Below, piece by piece: positions 44,654-52,349 of a stretch of 64,000 nt of DNA (its first letter is position 1; the number at the start of each line of letters is the position of its first letter). Under the pieces are notes generated by a model. That model searched no databases. It was given only the letters and a program-made list of their open reading frames with translations, and was not told the origin of the DNA. The position numbers and the translations under genes were made by a program. The stretch is taken from NCBI GenBank assembly GCA_943327755.2, contig CALPYF020000002.1, positions 62,001-126,000 of the forward strand, written 5' to 3'. This stretch comes from Deinococcus hopiensis KR-140 (GTDB taxonomy: Bacteria; Deinococcota; Deinococci; Deinococcales; Deinococcaceae).

Positions 44654-45607
44654 TCATTCCTGCTCGAAGTACGCCGCGGTGATCGCCGCGCCCACGCCGT
44701 TCACGTCCGTGAGCAGATCCGGCAGGCCCGGCTGACGCCGCAGCAGGATGTCGTCCACGTCCGCGAATTCCAGCCTCGCCACCAGCCAGCGCGACAGGCG
44801 CAGCACCCCCGGATGTTCCCCCGGGTGGCCGCGGTCGATCTGCTCCAGGGCGTCGTGCAGGTTCTGCACGCTGTAACGCACGCTGCGCGGGAAATACTCG
44901 TCGAGCAGCAGGAAGCCCGCGATCAGACGCGGGTCGATCCCGGCGTGCACCCGCTTGCGGTACGCCTCGTAGGCGCTCGCCCCCTTGAGGACCTGTGCCC
45001 AGCGCTGCTCGAGCTGCATGGCCGCCGCCGGTTCCAGCGCGCCGCGCAGCGCCTCGGGCGTGAGGCGACCCTGCAACACCCGCAGCGTGTTGTCGGCCCG
45101 TTCGAGCATCTGCCCGGCGCGCATGAACGACCAGCCCTCGTCGCGCGGCAGGGTGGCGAACGCGATCCCGAAGAAGAACTGCGACGCGTCGCGCGCCGCC
45201 ACGCAGAACTCGAACAGCCCGTCCCGGTCGAGGACGTCCCCGGTCTCGAAACACAGGTTCAGGTACGCGCGGTTCACGGCCTCCCACATCTCGCTGGGAA
45301 TCCGGTCCCGCAGCCCCCGCGCGTTCGACCGGGCGTACGCGAGGCTGCTGGCGATACTCGACGGGTTGTCCCGGTCGAAGGCCAGCCACGAGCCCACGCT
45401 GCGGGTGTCCACCCGCCCGTAGCGGGCGCGCAGGGCCGCCTCGCCGCCCGTGAGGTCCAGCAGCGGCCGCCAGTGCTCCCGGGCGCTGCCCGCGGATTCC
45501 AGCGTCGCGTAGTAGTTCACGCTCAGGAGCCGCGCGGTGTTCTCCGCGCGTTCCATGTAGCGGCCCATCCAGAACAGGTTCTCGGCCAGTCGCGACAGCA
45601 GCAGCAT
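44654..45607 (-). CDS. Alpha-E domain protein
   Basis: A 317-residue all-helical protein with the family opening MLLLSRLAENLFWMGRYMER followed by AENTARLLSVNYY, and IPSEMWEAVNRAYL later. It is the regular partner of the ATP-grasp and transglutaminase genes. Its ATG overlaps the stop codon of the ATP-grasp gene by one base (TGATG), so the two are translationally coupled. Confidence 0.92.
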   Translation of the reverse strand: MLLLSRLAENLFWMGRYMERAENTARLLSVNYYATLESAGSAREHWRPLLDLTGGEAALRARYGRVDTRSVGSWLAFDRDNPSSIASSLAYARSNARGLRDRIPSEMWEAVNRAYLNLCFETGDVLDRDGLFEFCVAARDASQFFFGIAFATLPRDEGWSFMRAGQMLERADNTLRVLQGRLTPEALRGALEPAAAMQLEQRWAQVLKGASAYEAYRKRVHAGIDPRLIAGFLLLDEYFPRSVRYSVQNLHDALEQIDRGHPGEHPGVLRLSRWLVARLEFADVDDILLRRQPGLPDLLTDVNGVGAAITAAYFEQE

Positions 45608-47418
45608 CAGCGGTCCTCCCCGTCAGCGCCCAGCTGATCCTTCTCCAGCTGCTGCTGGAAGGAATGCGGACCCGGACTGTCCGCCGGAGCCAGGGCCGGA
45701 GGGGGAGGCGCGTCCGCTGCGCGCTGGCTCTCGCCGTACGCGGCCACCTGCGCCTCGTCCGCCGCCTGCGCGCGGTGCATCGCCGCGTGGTCCGCCAGCT
45801 GCGCCAGCGACTGTGCCGAGACCTCGCCGCCCAGCGGGACCGCGCCGAAGCCCCCCTGCCACTGCGACTGGGACTGGGATTGCGTCTGGGACTGACCGCC
45901 CCCCGACTGAGACTGGCTCTGACCCTGCGCCGGTCCGGGCGACGCGTCGCCGTGCAGGAGCTGCGTCATGCCCAGCGGCGCCGCCGGCCCGTCGTGATCG
46001 AGCACCCAGGTGTCCTTGCTGCCCCCACCCTGCGAGCTGTTCACGACCAGACTGCCCCGGCGCAGCGCCACCCGCGTCAGGCCGCCCGGCACGATCGTCA
46101 CGTCCTGCCCGAACAGGACATACGGCCGCAGGTCCACGTGCGCCGCCTCGAAGCCGCCGCTGTCCGGGTAGAAGGTCGGGTGCCGCGACAGGCCCACCAC
46201 CGGCTGCGCGATGAAGTCGCGCGGATCACGCCGCACCTTCTCCAGGTACGCCTGGATCTCCTCGCGCGTGGCGGCCGGGCCGATCAGCATGCCGTACCCA
46301 CCGGCCTCGCCCACCGACTTGAACACCAAATCCTGCGCGTTCGCCAGCATGAACTCCAGCTGCTCGGCGTTCCAGCCCAGGTACGTGGGCACGTTGTTCA
46401 GGATCGGCGTCTCGTTCAGGTAGTAGCGGATCATGTCCGGCACGTACGCGTACACCGCCTTGTCGTCCGCGACGCCCGTCCCGATGGCGTTGGCGATCGC
46501 CACGCGCCCCTGCCGGTACACGTCCACCAGTCCCGCCACGCCCAGCGCGCTGTCCCGGCGGAACGCCAGCGGATCGAGGAAATCGTCGTCGATGCGGCGG
46601 TAGATCACGTCCACCTGCCGCCGCCCACCGGTCGTGCGCATCCACACCCGCCCGCCGTCCACGAACAGGTCACGGCCCTCGACGAGTTCCACGCCCATCT
46701 GCTGCGCGAGGTACGCATGCTCGAAGTACGCGCTGTTGTACATGCCGGGCGTCAGCACGACCACGGTGCCGTTCTCGCGCGGGCTGCTGGCCAGCAGCAG
46801 TTTCAGCAGCGCCGACGCGTAGTGCTGCACGGGCCGCACGCCCTGGCCCTCGAACATGCCGGGGTACACGCGGGTCATCGCCTGCCGGTTGGCCAGCAGG
46901 TACGACACGCCGCTCGGCGAGCGCAGGTTGTCCTCCAGCACGAGGTACTCGCCCTGCTCGTTGCGGATCAGGTCCGTGCCCACCACGTGCGTGAAGATCC
47001 CGCCGGGCGGCAGCACGCCGTGCACCTCACGCCGGAAGTGCGAACTGGTGTACACCAGCTCGGCCGGGATCACCCCGTCACCCAGGATCTGCGCGCCGCT
47101 GTAGATGTCCGCCAGGAAGGCGTTCAGCGCCCGCACCCGCTGCGTCAGGCCCGACTCGATGTGCGACCACTCGCTCGCCGGGATGATGCGCGGCACCGGA
47201 TCGAACGGGAACGTCCGCTCCGTGCCCTGCGCGTCCCCGTACACCGTGAACGTGATGCCCTGGTTACGGAAGGCCAGATCCAGCAGCTGATGCCGCCGCC
47301 GGAATTCCTCCACACCCAGTGCGTTCAGGTACGTCTCGACGCCCTGATAGTGGGCGCGCGCCGCGCCGAGTGCCGTGAACATCTCGTCATAGAACCTGCT
47401 GCCCGGCTCGTACCTCAT
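45607..47418 (-). CDS. Circularly permuted ATP-grasp protein
   Basis: A 603-residue protein of the DUF404/DUF407 circularly permuted ATP-grasp family: FYDEMFTALGAARAHYQGVE, FRNQGITFTVYGDAQGTERT, LVLEDNLRSPSGVSYLLANR, LTPGMYNSAYFEHAYLAQQ and NAIGTGVADDKAVYAYVPDM. The catalytic core ends near residue 485. The last 115 residues are a low-complexity tail with a Gln/Ser run (QGQSQSQSGGGQSQTQ) and an Ala/Gln-rich helix. First gene of the trio. Confidence 0.92.
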   Translation of the reverse strand: MRYEPGSRFYDEMFTALGAARAHYQGVETYLNALGVEEFRRRHQLLDLAFRNQGITFTVYGDAQGTERTFPFDPVPRIIPASEWSHIESGLTQRVRALNAFLADIYSGAQILGDGVIPAELVYTSSHFRREVHGVLPPGGIFTHVVGTDLIRNEQGEYLVLEDNLRSPSGVSYLLANRQAMTRVYPGMFEGQGVRPVQHYASALLKLLLASSPRENGTVVVLTPGMYNSAYFEHAYLAQQMGVELVEGRDLFVDGGRVWMRTTGGRRQVDVIYRRIDDDFLDPLAFRRDSALGVAGLVDVYRQGRVAIANAIGTGVADDKAVYAYVPDMIRYYLNETPILNNVPTYLGWNAEQLEFMLANAQDLVFKSVGEAGGYGMLIGPAATREEIQAYLEKVRRDPRDFIAQPVVGLSRHPTFYPDSGGFEAAHVDLRPYVLFGQDVTIVPGGLTRVALRRGSLVVNSSQGGGSKDTWVLDHDGPAAPLGMTQLLHGDASPGPAQGQSQSQSGGGQSQTQSQSQSQWQGGFGAVPLGGEVSAQSLAQLADHAAMHRAQAADEAQVAAYGESQRAADAPPPPALAPADSPGPHSFQQQLEKDQLGADGEDR

Positions 47419-47534
47419 TCCTTATCCAGCCCCCCACGTCCATAGAGATGCACCAAGATACGCAGCCGCGCGCCGCGCCCGCGAGTCATGAGAGGCGACA
47501 TGAAGAAAGCCGCACCCGGGCTACACTGCCCCCC

Positions 47535-47840
47535 ATGACCGGAACCCCCGTTTCCCCCGACGACCGCGCCCGCCTGGACCAGGTGTTCATGCAGGTCGTC
47601 CTGGACGTCCAGGCCCAGGCGCAGCAGACCGCGCCCGCCCAGGGCGGCACCCTGGCCGCCATGTTCCACAAGGAGACCGTCAGTGACGCCCTGCAGGGCT
47701 GCGCCATGCTGATCGCCGGGTGGAACCAGGGCCGCGTGGACGACGCCGGACTGACCCGCACCACCAAGGCCCTGCGTGCCCTGGGCCTGCCCGACCTGGC
47801 GGCCCGCGTGGAAAAACTGCGCCAAATCGCCGACGCCTGA
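47535..47840 (+). CDS. Small hypothetical protein
   Basis: A 101-residue helical protein (DDRARLDQVFMQVVLDVQAQ, LTRTTKALRALGLPDLAARV). The ATG is seven bases after TACACT, a leaderless start. No motif recognised. Confidence 0.7.
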   Translation: MTGTPVSPDDRARLDQVFMQVVLDVQAQAQQTAPAQGGTLAAMFHKETVSDALQGCAMLIAGWNQGRVDDAGLTRTTKALRALGLPDLAARVEKLRQIADA

Positions 47841-47942
47841 CCCCACCCCGGGCCCGGCCCTGCCCTCAGGCGCAGCGGGCGCCAGAACCCCCTGGTGGGG
47901 GCGGTTGATGGTGAGTTAACGGGCGGCGCGTACCATGCTGCT

Positions 47943-48377
47943 ATGCCGCTGAACTTCCTGAAGAGAGGAGAGGTGAAGACCACTGGCCAGCCGCGTACCG
48001 AGCGGTCACGCCAGGAAGACCGCTTTGAGCAGAACCTGCGTCTGGCCCTTCAGGATCAGGCAGTGGAGATCCGCGGCCCGACCATCCTGAAAGACGTGCT
48101 GGCTTTCGAGGTCAAACCCACGCAGGCCCAGGGCGCCCTGGCCCAGAAGGCGCAGGTCAAGGTGGACTTCGCGCTGATCAACCCCAAAACCCGGACGCCC
48201 TTCGTGGGCATCGTCCTGTCCTCCCGCTCCTACGGCCGGGACCGGCGGCGCCCCCCGGTGCCCAGTACCGAGGACGCCGGAGCGCAGCGGGCGATCGTCA
48301 CGGTGCTGCACCTGAACCCGACCCAGCTGTCCGACGTGCCGACCCTTCAGGCCGCTCTGAAACCCTACCTGCCCTGA
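47943..48377 (+). CDS. Hypothetical protein
   Basis: A 144-residue basic protein beginning MPLNFLKRGEVKTTGQPRTE, with NLRLALQDQAVEIRGPTILK, VKVDFALINPKTRTPFVGIV and RAIVTVLHLNPTQLSDVPTL. It reads as a compact alpha/beta domain. The ATG is six bases after TACCAT (leaderless). The 8-bp-stem hairpin at 48416 follows. Confidence 0.7.
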   Translation: MPLNFLKRGEVKTTGQPRTERSRQEDRFEQNLRLALQDQAVEIRGPTILKDVLAFEVKPTQAQGALAQKAQVKVDFALINPKTRTPFVGIVLSSRSYGRDRRRPPVPSTEDAGAQRAIVTVLHLNPTQLSDVPTLQAALKPYLP

Positions 48378-48415
48378 GCCTTTTCCCCGTGACCTGTCTG
48401 CCGGTGCCCTAGACC

Positions 48416-48444
48416 GCCCACCCGGTTCACGCCGGGGGGTGGGC
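48416..48444 (+). terminator. Hairpin after the 144-residue protein gene
   Basis: GCCCACCC pairs with GGGTGGGC, loop GGTTCACGCCGGG. It ends just two bases before the -10 of the aroG leader. Confidence 0.55.
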
Positions 48445-48445
48445 C

Positions 48446-48458
48446 TACACTTCAGGGC
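48446..48458 (+). promoter_or_regulatory. Leaderless -10 of the aroG leader
   Basis: TACACT at 48446-48451 lies seven bases before the ATG of the leader peptide, the same spacing as other leaderless genes in the window. Confidence 0.65.
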
Positions 48459-48506
48459 ATGACGACGCGCGGCTTCTTTTATTGGTTCGGTTCCCACCGG
48501 GCCTAG
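48459..48506 (+). CDS. Aromatic leader peptide upstream of DAHP synthase
   Basis: A 15-codon ORF reading MTTRGFFYWFGSHRA then TAG. Codons 6-10 are Phe-Phe-Tyr-Trp-Phe: all three aromatic amino acids, the end products of the pathway that DAHP synthase begins. It starts seven bases after a TACACT -10, so it would be translated from the very 5' end of the mRNA. Its last three sense codons and stop are the first segment of the attenuator that follows. Confidence 0.85.
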   Translation: MTTRGFFYWFGSHRA

Positions 48507-48580
48507 TCGCGTTTGCATTCCACCCCCGACGCCCGGTGAGCCCACAAGCCACCGGGCGCTGCCGTACACCCCAGGAGCCC
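48495..48580 (+). promoter_or_regulatory. Attenuator with mutually exclusive hairpins before aroG
   Basis: Segments 1 and 3 are identical (CACCGGGC at 48495-48502 and 48550-48557) and segment 2 (GCCCGGTG, 48531-48538) is complementary to both, so 1:2 and 2:3 exclude each other. Segment 1 overlaps the end of the leader ORF. If 1:2 forms, segment 3 can pair partly with AGGAGCCC (48573-48580), which holds the aroG ribosome binding site. No T-run follows, so control at translation is more likely than termination; that part is inference. Confidence 0.7.
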
Positions 48581-48584
48581 CGCC

Positions 48585-49673
48585 ATGACGCACCCCGAAC
48601 CCACCATCCACGCTGGCCGCACCGAGAACCTGAACGTCAGCGGCTTCACGCCCCTGATCACCCCCCGCGCCCTGAAGGCCCGGCACCCCCTGACCCCTCA
48701 GGCCGAGGCGACCGTGCTCGCGGGCCGCCGCGCCGCGCAGGACATCCTGCATGGCCGCGACGACCGGCTGCTGGTCGTGGTGGGCCCCTGCTCCATCCAC
48801 GACCACGAGCAGGCGCTCGACTACGCCCGCCGCCTCGCGGAGTTGCGGGAACGCGTGAAAGACCGCCTGGAAGTGCACATGCGGGTGTACGTGGACAAAC
48901 CCCGCACGACCGTCGGCTGGCGCGGATACCTGCTCGACCCGGACATGAACGGCACGAACGACATCAACAAGGGCCTCGAACTGACCCGCAAACTCATGGT
49001 GCAGGTCAGCGAACTGGGCCTGCCGGTCGCCACGGAACTCCTCGACCCGTTCGCACCGCAGTACGTGTTCGACGCCGTCGCCTGGGCCTGCCTGGGTGCG
49101 CGCACCACCGAAAGCCAGACGCACCGCGTCATGAGCAGCGCCGTGTCCGCGCCGATGGGCTTCAAGAACGGCACGGGCGGCGGCATCAAGCTCGCCGTGG
49201 ACGCCATCGTCGCCGCGCGCGCCTCGCACGCGTTCTTCACCATCGACGACGACGGCCAGGCCTGCATCGTCCACACCCTCGGGAACCCCGACGGGCATGT
49301 CATCCTGCGCGGCGGCCGCGGCGGTCCCAACTACGCCCCACAGTTCGTGAAGGAAGCCGCCGGACTCATGACCGCCGCGGGCCTGACCCCGGCCGTCATG
49401 GTGGACTGCTCACACGCCAATAGCGGCAGCGACCACACCCGCCAGAGCCTCGTGTGGCGCGACGTGCTGCACCAGCGCGCCGCCGGGCAGGACGCCGTGC
49501 GCGGCCTGATGATCGAGAGCAACCTCCGCCCCGGCAAGCAGGGCATCCCCAGCGACCTGAGCACCCTGGTGCCCGGCCTGAGCGTCACGGACGCCTGCGT
49601 CGGCTGGGACGAGACCGAAGCGCTGCTGCTCGAGGCGCACGCCGCGCTGGGCCGCGAGCGCGTCACGGGCTGA
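48585..49673 (+). CDS. aroG: 3-deoxy-7-phosphoheptulonate (DAHP) synthase, class I (AroG type)
   Basis: First enzyme of the shikimate pathway, joining erythrose 4-phosphate and phosphoenolpyruvate. The 362-residue protein carries VVGPCSIHDHEQALDYARRL, MRVYVDKPRTTVGWRGYL, LLDPFAPQYVFDAVAWACLG, GFKNGTGGGIKLA and MVDCSHANSGSDHTRQ, matching the E. coli AroF/G/H type. Loss of feedback inhibition or which amino acid inhibits cannot be read. Ribosome binding site CAGGAG. Expression is likely set by the leader peptide just upstream. Confidence 0.96.
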   Translation: MTHPEPTIHAGRTENLNVSGFTPLITPRALKARHPLTPQAEATVLAGRRAAQDILHGRDDRLLVVVGPCSIHDHEQALDYARRLAELRERVKDRLEVHMRVYVDKPRTTVGWRGYLLDPDMNGTNDINKGLELTRKLMVQVSELGLPVATELLDPFAPQYVFDAVAWACLGARTTESQTHRVMSSAVSAPMGFKNGTGGGIKLAVDAIVAARASHAFFTIDDDGQACIVHTLGNPDGHVILRGGRGGPNYAPQFVKEAAGLMTAAGLTPAVMVDCSHANSGSDHTRQSLVWRDVLHQRAAGQDAVRGLMIESNLRPGKQGIPSDLSTLVPGLSVTDACVGWDETEALLLEAHAALGRERVTG

Positions 49674-49688
49674 CCCCGCGACGAACGT

Positions 49689-49722
49689 CCCCCACCCCGG
49701 CGCGCAGTCGGGGTGGGGGAGA
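49689..49722. terminator. Convergent terminator between aroG and the GH16 gene
   Basis: CCCCCACCCCG pairs perfectly with CGGGGTGGGGG, loop GCGCGCAGT. Confidence 0.85.
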
Positions 49723-49733
49723 CGACGGTCAGG

Positions 49734-51704
49734 TCAGGGGTTCTGCACGAGCCTGAAGTCACGGAAGCTCAGGCCGTAGCTGCTGCCCGCCGCGCCCACC
49801 GCGCCGAGGATCTGGAACTGCGCGCCGATGTTCGTGACGGGCGCCGTGAAGGTGTACGTGAAGGTCTGCTCGGTGGCACCCAGGGCGGCCTTGCCGTCCA
49901 GGTAGCGGGCGTAGCTGCCGCCGTTCTCGCCGATGACCACGGCGACCTCGCGGGCGTCGCTGGCCCTGCCCTTGAAGGTCAGGGTGTAGGACTTCCCGGC
50001 GGTCAGGGGCACCTCGGTCTGGTTCAGCTGCACGTGCCAGTTGTTCGCGGGGTCCACGTCCTTGACGTTCAGGGTGATCACGCCGCCACTGATACCCGTG
50101 CTCAGGCGTTCGGGCACGTTGCTCCAGGTGGTCCAGTACGCGCTGCCGGGCACGCCGGGAATGCCGGGGACGGTGGCGGTGGCGTCCTGCGTGAACGCGG
50201 CGTTGTACAGCAGGTTGCCGTCCGCGGCGGGTGGGCGCGCCCCGGCGGCCGTCCCGACGCGCCGCACGACCACGTTGTCGAACCACACCGGGCCGGTCCC
50301 GGCGTTCCCGAGGTTGAATTCCAGGCGGGCGGCGGCGTCGGTGGTGGCCTTCATGTCGAAGGTGACGGTCTTGCGTTCCTTCGTGGTGCCGATCTGCACG
50401 GGCTGCTCGCCCGAGTACGCGGCGTACCCGCGGTCCTGCCCGCCGCCGACCTTGAGCATCATGGGGCGGGCGCTCTGCGCCCAAGCGTCGAAGCTGACCT
50501 CGTACTTCCCGCCGGACTCGATGTTCAGGCCGTCCTGGCGGACCTGCACGGCGTAGTTCACGCTGCCTGCGGTGGTGACGTCGGCTTTCAGGGCCCCCGC
50601 GTCGTTGCTCAGGGTAACCTGCCCGTCACTGGTGTACAGCGTCCAGAACTTGCTGTTCGCCGCGCCGCTGAGGCTGGTCGTGTCGGGCGTGACGCGCGGG
50701 TCGGTGTCCGCCCAGTCGAAGGACCCGTTGTACACGAGGTTCCCGTCGCTCAGGGCCGGGCGGGCGGGTTTCGGCGTCCAGGGGTAGGTCATGTCGGGGC
50801 GCGGCCCGGCGCTGCCGGTCTCGTTCTGCATGCCGTACACGCGGACGTAGTCCACGAGCATCTGGCCCTGGTCGGGGGTGGTCGCGTCGGGGTTCCCGTC
50901 GAAGTTGCCGCCCACGGCGAGGTTCAGCAGCAGGTAGAAGGGGCGGTCGAAGGGAGCGGGCCACGCGTTCAGGTCGGCGTCGCTGCTGGGGGGATTGTTC
51001 TTGGCGCTCCACCACTGGGTCTTCTCGCTGGTGACCTGCCCGTCGATCAGCCACTGGATCTTGCCGGGCGTCCACTGCAGGGTGTAGGTGTGCCACTGGT
51101 CCATGCTGCCCGCGTTCGGGTAGCTGGCGGTCTTGCCGGAGTAGACGTTGTTCGGCCACACGCCGCCGTAGTGGATGGTGTGCGCGACTTCCGTGGGTTT
51201 GCTGCCCCACCCCTCGGCGATGTCGATCTCACCGTTCGCGGCCCAGCTGGCGTAGGGGCTGGGTTCCTCGGGCAGCATCCAGATGGCGGGCCAGAACCCC
51301 TTGCCTCTGGGGAACTTCGCGCGGATCTCGAACTTGCCGTACGCGCGGCTGAGCTTCCCGGCGGTCCGGACGCGGCCGGACGTCCAGTCGAAGGTGCCGG
51401 TGGTGCTGCCGGTAGGCCCGGTGATCTTCTCCTTGCGCGCGGTGATCACGAGGTTGCCGCCCTGCACGCTGACGTTGCTGGCGCGGTCGGTGTAGTACTC
51501 CAGTTCGTTGTTGCCCCACCCGGCCACGTAGTCCGTGCCGGCCGTGAACCCGTTGCCGGTCTGGTAGCTCCACTTGCTGGTGTCGAGGCTGGTGCCGCTG
51601 AATTCGTCCTGCCAGACAGGGGTGGCGGTACTGGCGCCGGTGAGGTTGCACGCGCCGAGCAGCAGGGTCAGGGGCAGCAGGAGGGGCAGGGTGGAGCGGG
51701 GCAT
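49734..51704 (-). CDS. Glycoside hydrolase family 16 lipoprotein with two carbohydrate-binding modules
   Basis: A 656-residue secreted enzyme, probably an endo-beta-1,3-glucanase (laminarinase). The lipobox is LLLGAC. The GH16 domain (about 30-290) has the catalytic EIDIAE in NGEIDIAEGWGS, with YGKFEIRAKFPRGKGFWPAIWML before it and VDYVRVYG at its end. Two CBM4/9-like beta-sandwiches follow (LVYNGSFDWADTDP and LLYNAAFTQDATAT starts, about 325-490 and 500-655). Ribosome binding site AAGGAG. Confidence 0.93.
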   Translation of the reverse strand: MPRSTLPLLLPLTLLLGACNLTGASTATPVWQDEFSGTSLDTSKWSYQTGNGFTAGTDYVAGWGNNELEYYTDRASNVSVQGGNLVITARKEKITGPTGSTTGTFDWTSGRVRTAGKLSRAYGKFEIRAKFPRGKGFWPAIWMLPEEPSPYASWAANGEIDIAEGWGSKPTEVAHTIHYGGVWPNNVYSGKTASYPNAGSMDQWHTYTLQWTPGKIQWLIDGQVTSEKTQWWSAKNNPPSSDADLNAWPAPFDRPFYLLLNLAVGGNFDGNPDATTPDQGQMLVDYVRVYGMQNETGSAGPRPDMTYPWTPKPARPALSDGNLVYNGSFDWADTDPRVTPDTTSLSGAANSKFWTLYTSDGQVTLSNDAGALKADVTTAGSVNYAVQVRQDGLNIESGGKYEVSFDAWAQSARPMMLKVGGGQDRGYAAYSGEQPVQIGTTKERKTVTFDMKATTDAAARLEFNLGNAGTGPVWFDNVVVRRVGTAAGARPPAADGNLLYNAAFTQDATATVPGIPGVPGSAYWTTWSNVPERLSTGISGGVITLNVKDVDPANNWHVQLNQTEVPLTAGKSYTLTFKGRASDAREVAVVIGENGGSYARYLDGKAALGATEQTFTYTFTAPVTNIGAQFQILGAVGAAGSSYGLSFRDFRLVQNP

Positions 51705-51817
51705 GGGATCTCCTTGGCGCGTCGGGCGCAGGACAGGGGAGACGTCACCGACCGGTGCAGGCCGGACGGCGTGGGGGACCCCGGCAGGTCGGGGTCGGCG
51801 GACGGTGGATTGACCGG

Positions 51818-51846
51818 AGCGTAAGCCAATCTGAAAGCGCTGTCAA
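51818..51846 (-). promoter_or_regulatory. Promoter and LacI-type operator of the GH16 gene
   Basis: On the minus strand TTGACA (51846-51841) and TACGCT (51823-51818) are separated by exactly 17 bases. The -35 overlaps TGAAAGCGCTGTCA (51832-51845), an imperfect palindrome around GCGC of the type bound by LacI-family sugar regulators. A repressor there would block the promoter until its sugar is present. Confidence 0.7.
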
Positions 51847-52159
51847 GAATGCCCTTCATCCCTGGATTCCCGCGCCAGACCGTCAAATCTGGTCATCGCC
51901 TGAACGAATGGGCGCACCCTGGACAGGAGTCTTGAGGGCCACTCGGACGAGCTTGATTAGGTCCTGCAGGGCGCGACACCATGCTGGACAGCGCCGAGGG
52001 TCTCCGGGGCACCGCAGCCGGCCCTGGGCGGCCATGTCGCCCCGCAGAGTCCTGGCGTTGCCTTCTCACTGAATACGTTCTCTGGCCGAACGAACCCGGG
52101 GAGCGGTCCCCGTGAAGGGAACTTCACCCCCGGCTACGGAAGCCCGGCCCTCACCGCGC
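51847..52159. other. Long intergenic region with a GNRA-capped hairpin
   Basis: Over 300 bases between the GH16 promoter and the DUF2256 gene with no gene I can support. It contains GTGAAG-GGAA-CTTCAC (52112-52127), a perfect stem with a GGAA tetraloop. An outer pairing CCGGGG (52096-52101) with CCCCGG (52128-52133) encloses it. Confidence 0.4.
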
Positions 52160-52172
52160 CATGCTGGAAGCT

Positions 52173-52349
52173 ATGCCTCGCCCGGAACGCACCTTCGGCG
52201 GCGGACGCCCGCCCAGCCAGCGCCCCAGCAAAACATGCGCCCACTGCGGCCTGCCCTTCACGTGGCGCAAGAAGTGGGAACGCGACTGGGACACCGTCAA
52301 GTACTGCTCCGACCGCTGCCGCTCGGCCGCGAAACGCGGGACCGGATGA
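52173..52349 (+). CDS. DUF2256 zinc-binding small protein
   Basis: A 58-residue protein: MPRPERTFGGGRPPSQRPSK, then CAHCGLPFTWRKKWERDWD and YCSDRCRSAAKRG. The CxxC...CxxxC pattern and WRKKW are diagnostic of DUF2256, a predicted small zinc finger often linked to DNA repair genes. Its stop overlaps the uvsE ATG (ATGA). CATGCT lies seven bases before the ATG. Confidence 0.85.
   Translation: MPRPERTFGGGRPPSQRPSKTCAHCGLPFTWRKKWERDWDTVKYCSDRCRSAAKRGTG

Noticed and set aside
45850..45960. Gln/Ser repeat considered as a frameshift artefact in the ATP-grasp gene
   Set aside because: The frame stays open to the TGATG overlap with the alpha-E gene and codon use remains normal, so it is a real low-complexity tail.
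48416..48444. Considered as part of the aroG attenuator
   Set aside because: It lies upstream of the -10 of the leader, so it is not in the leader transcript; better read as the 3' hairpin of the preceding gene.
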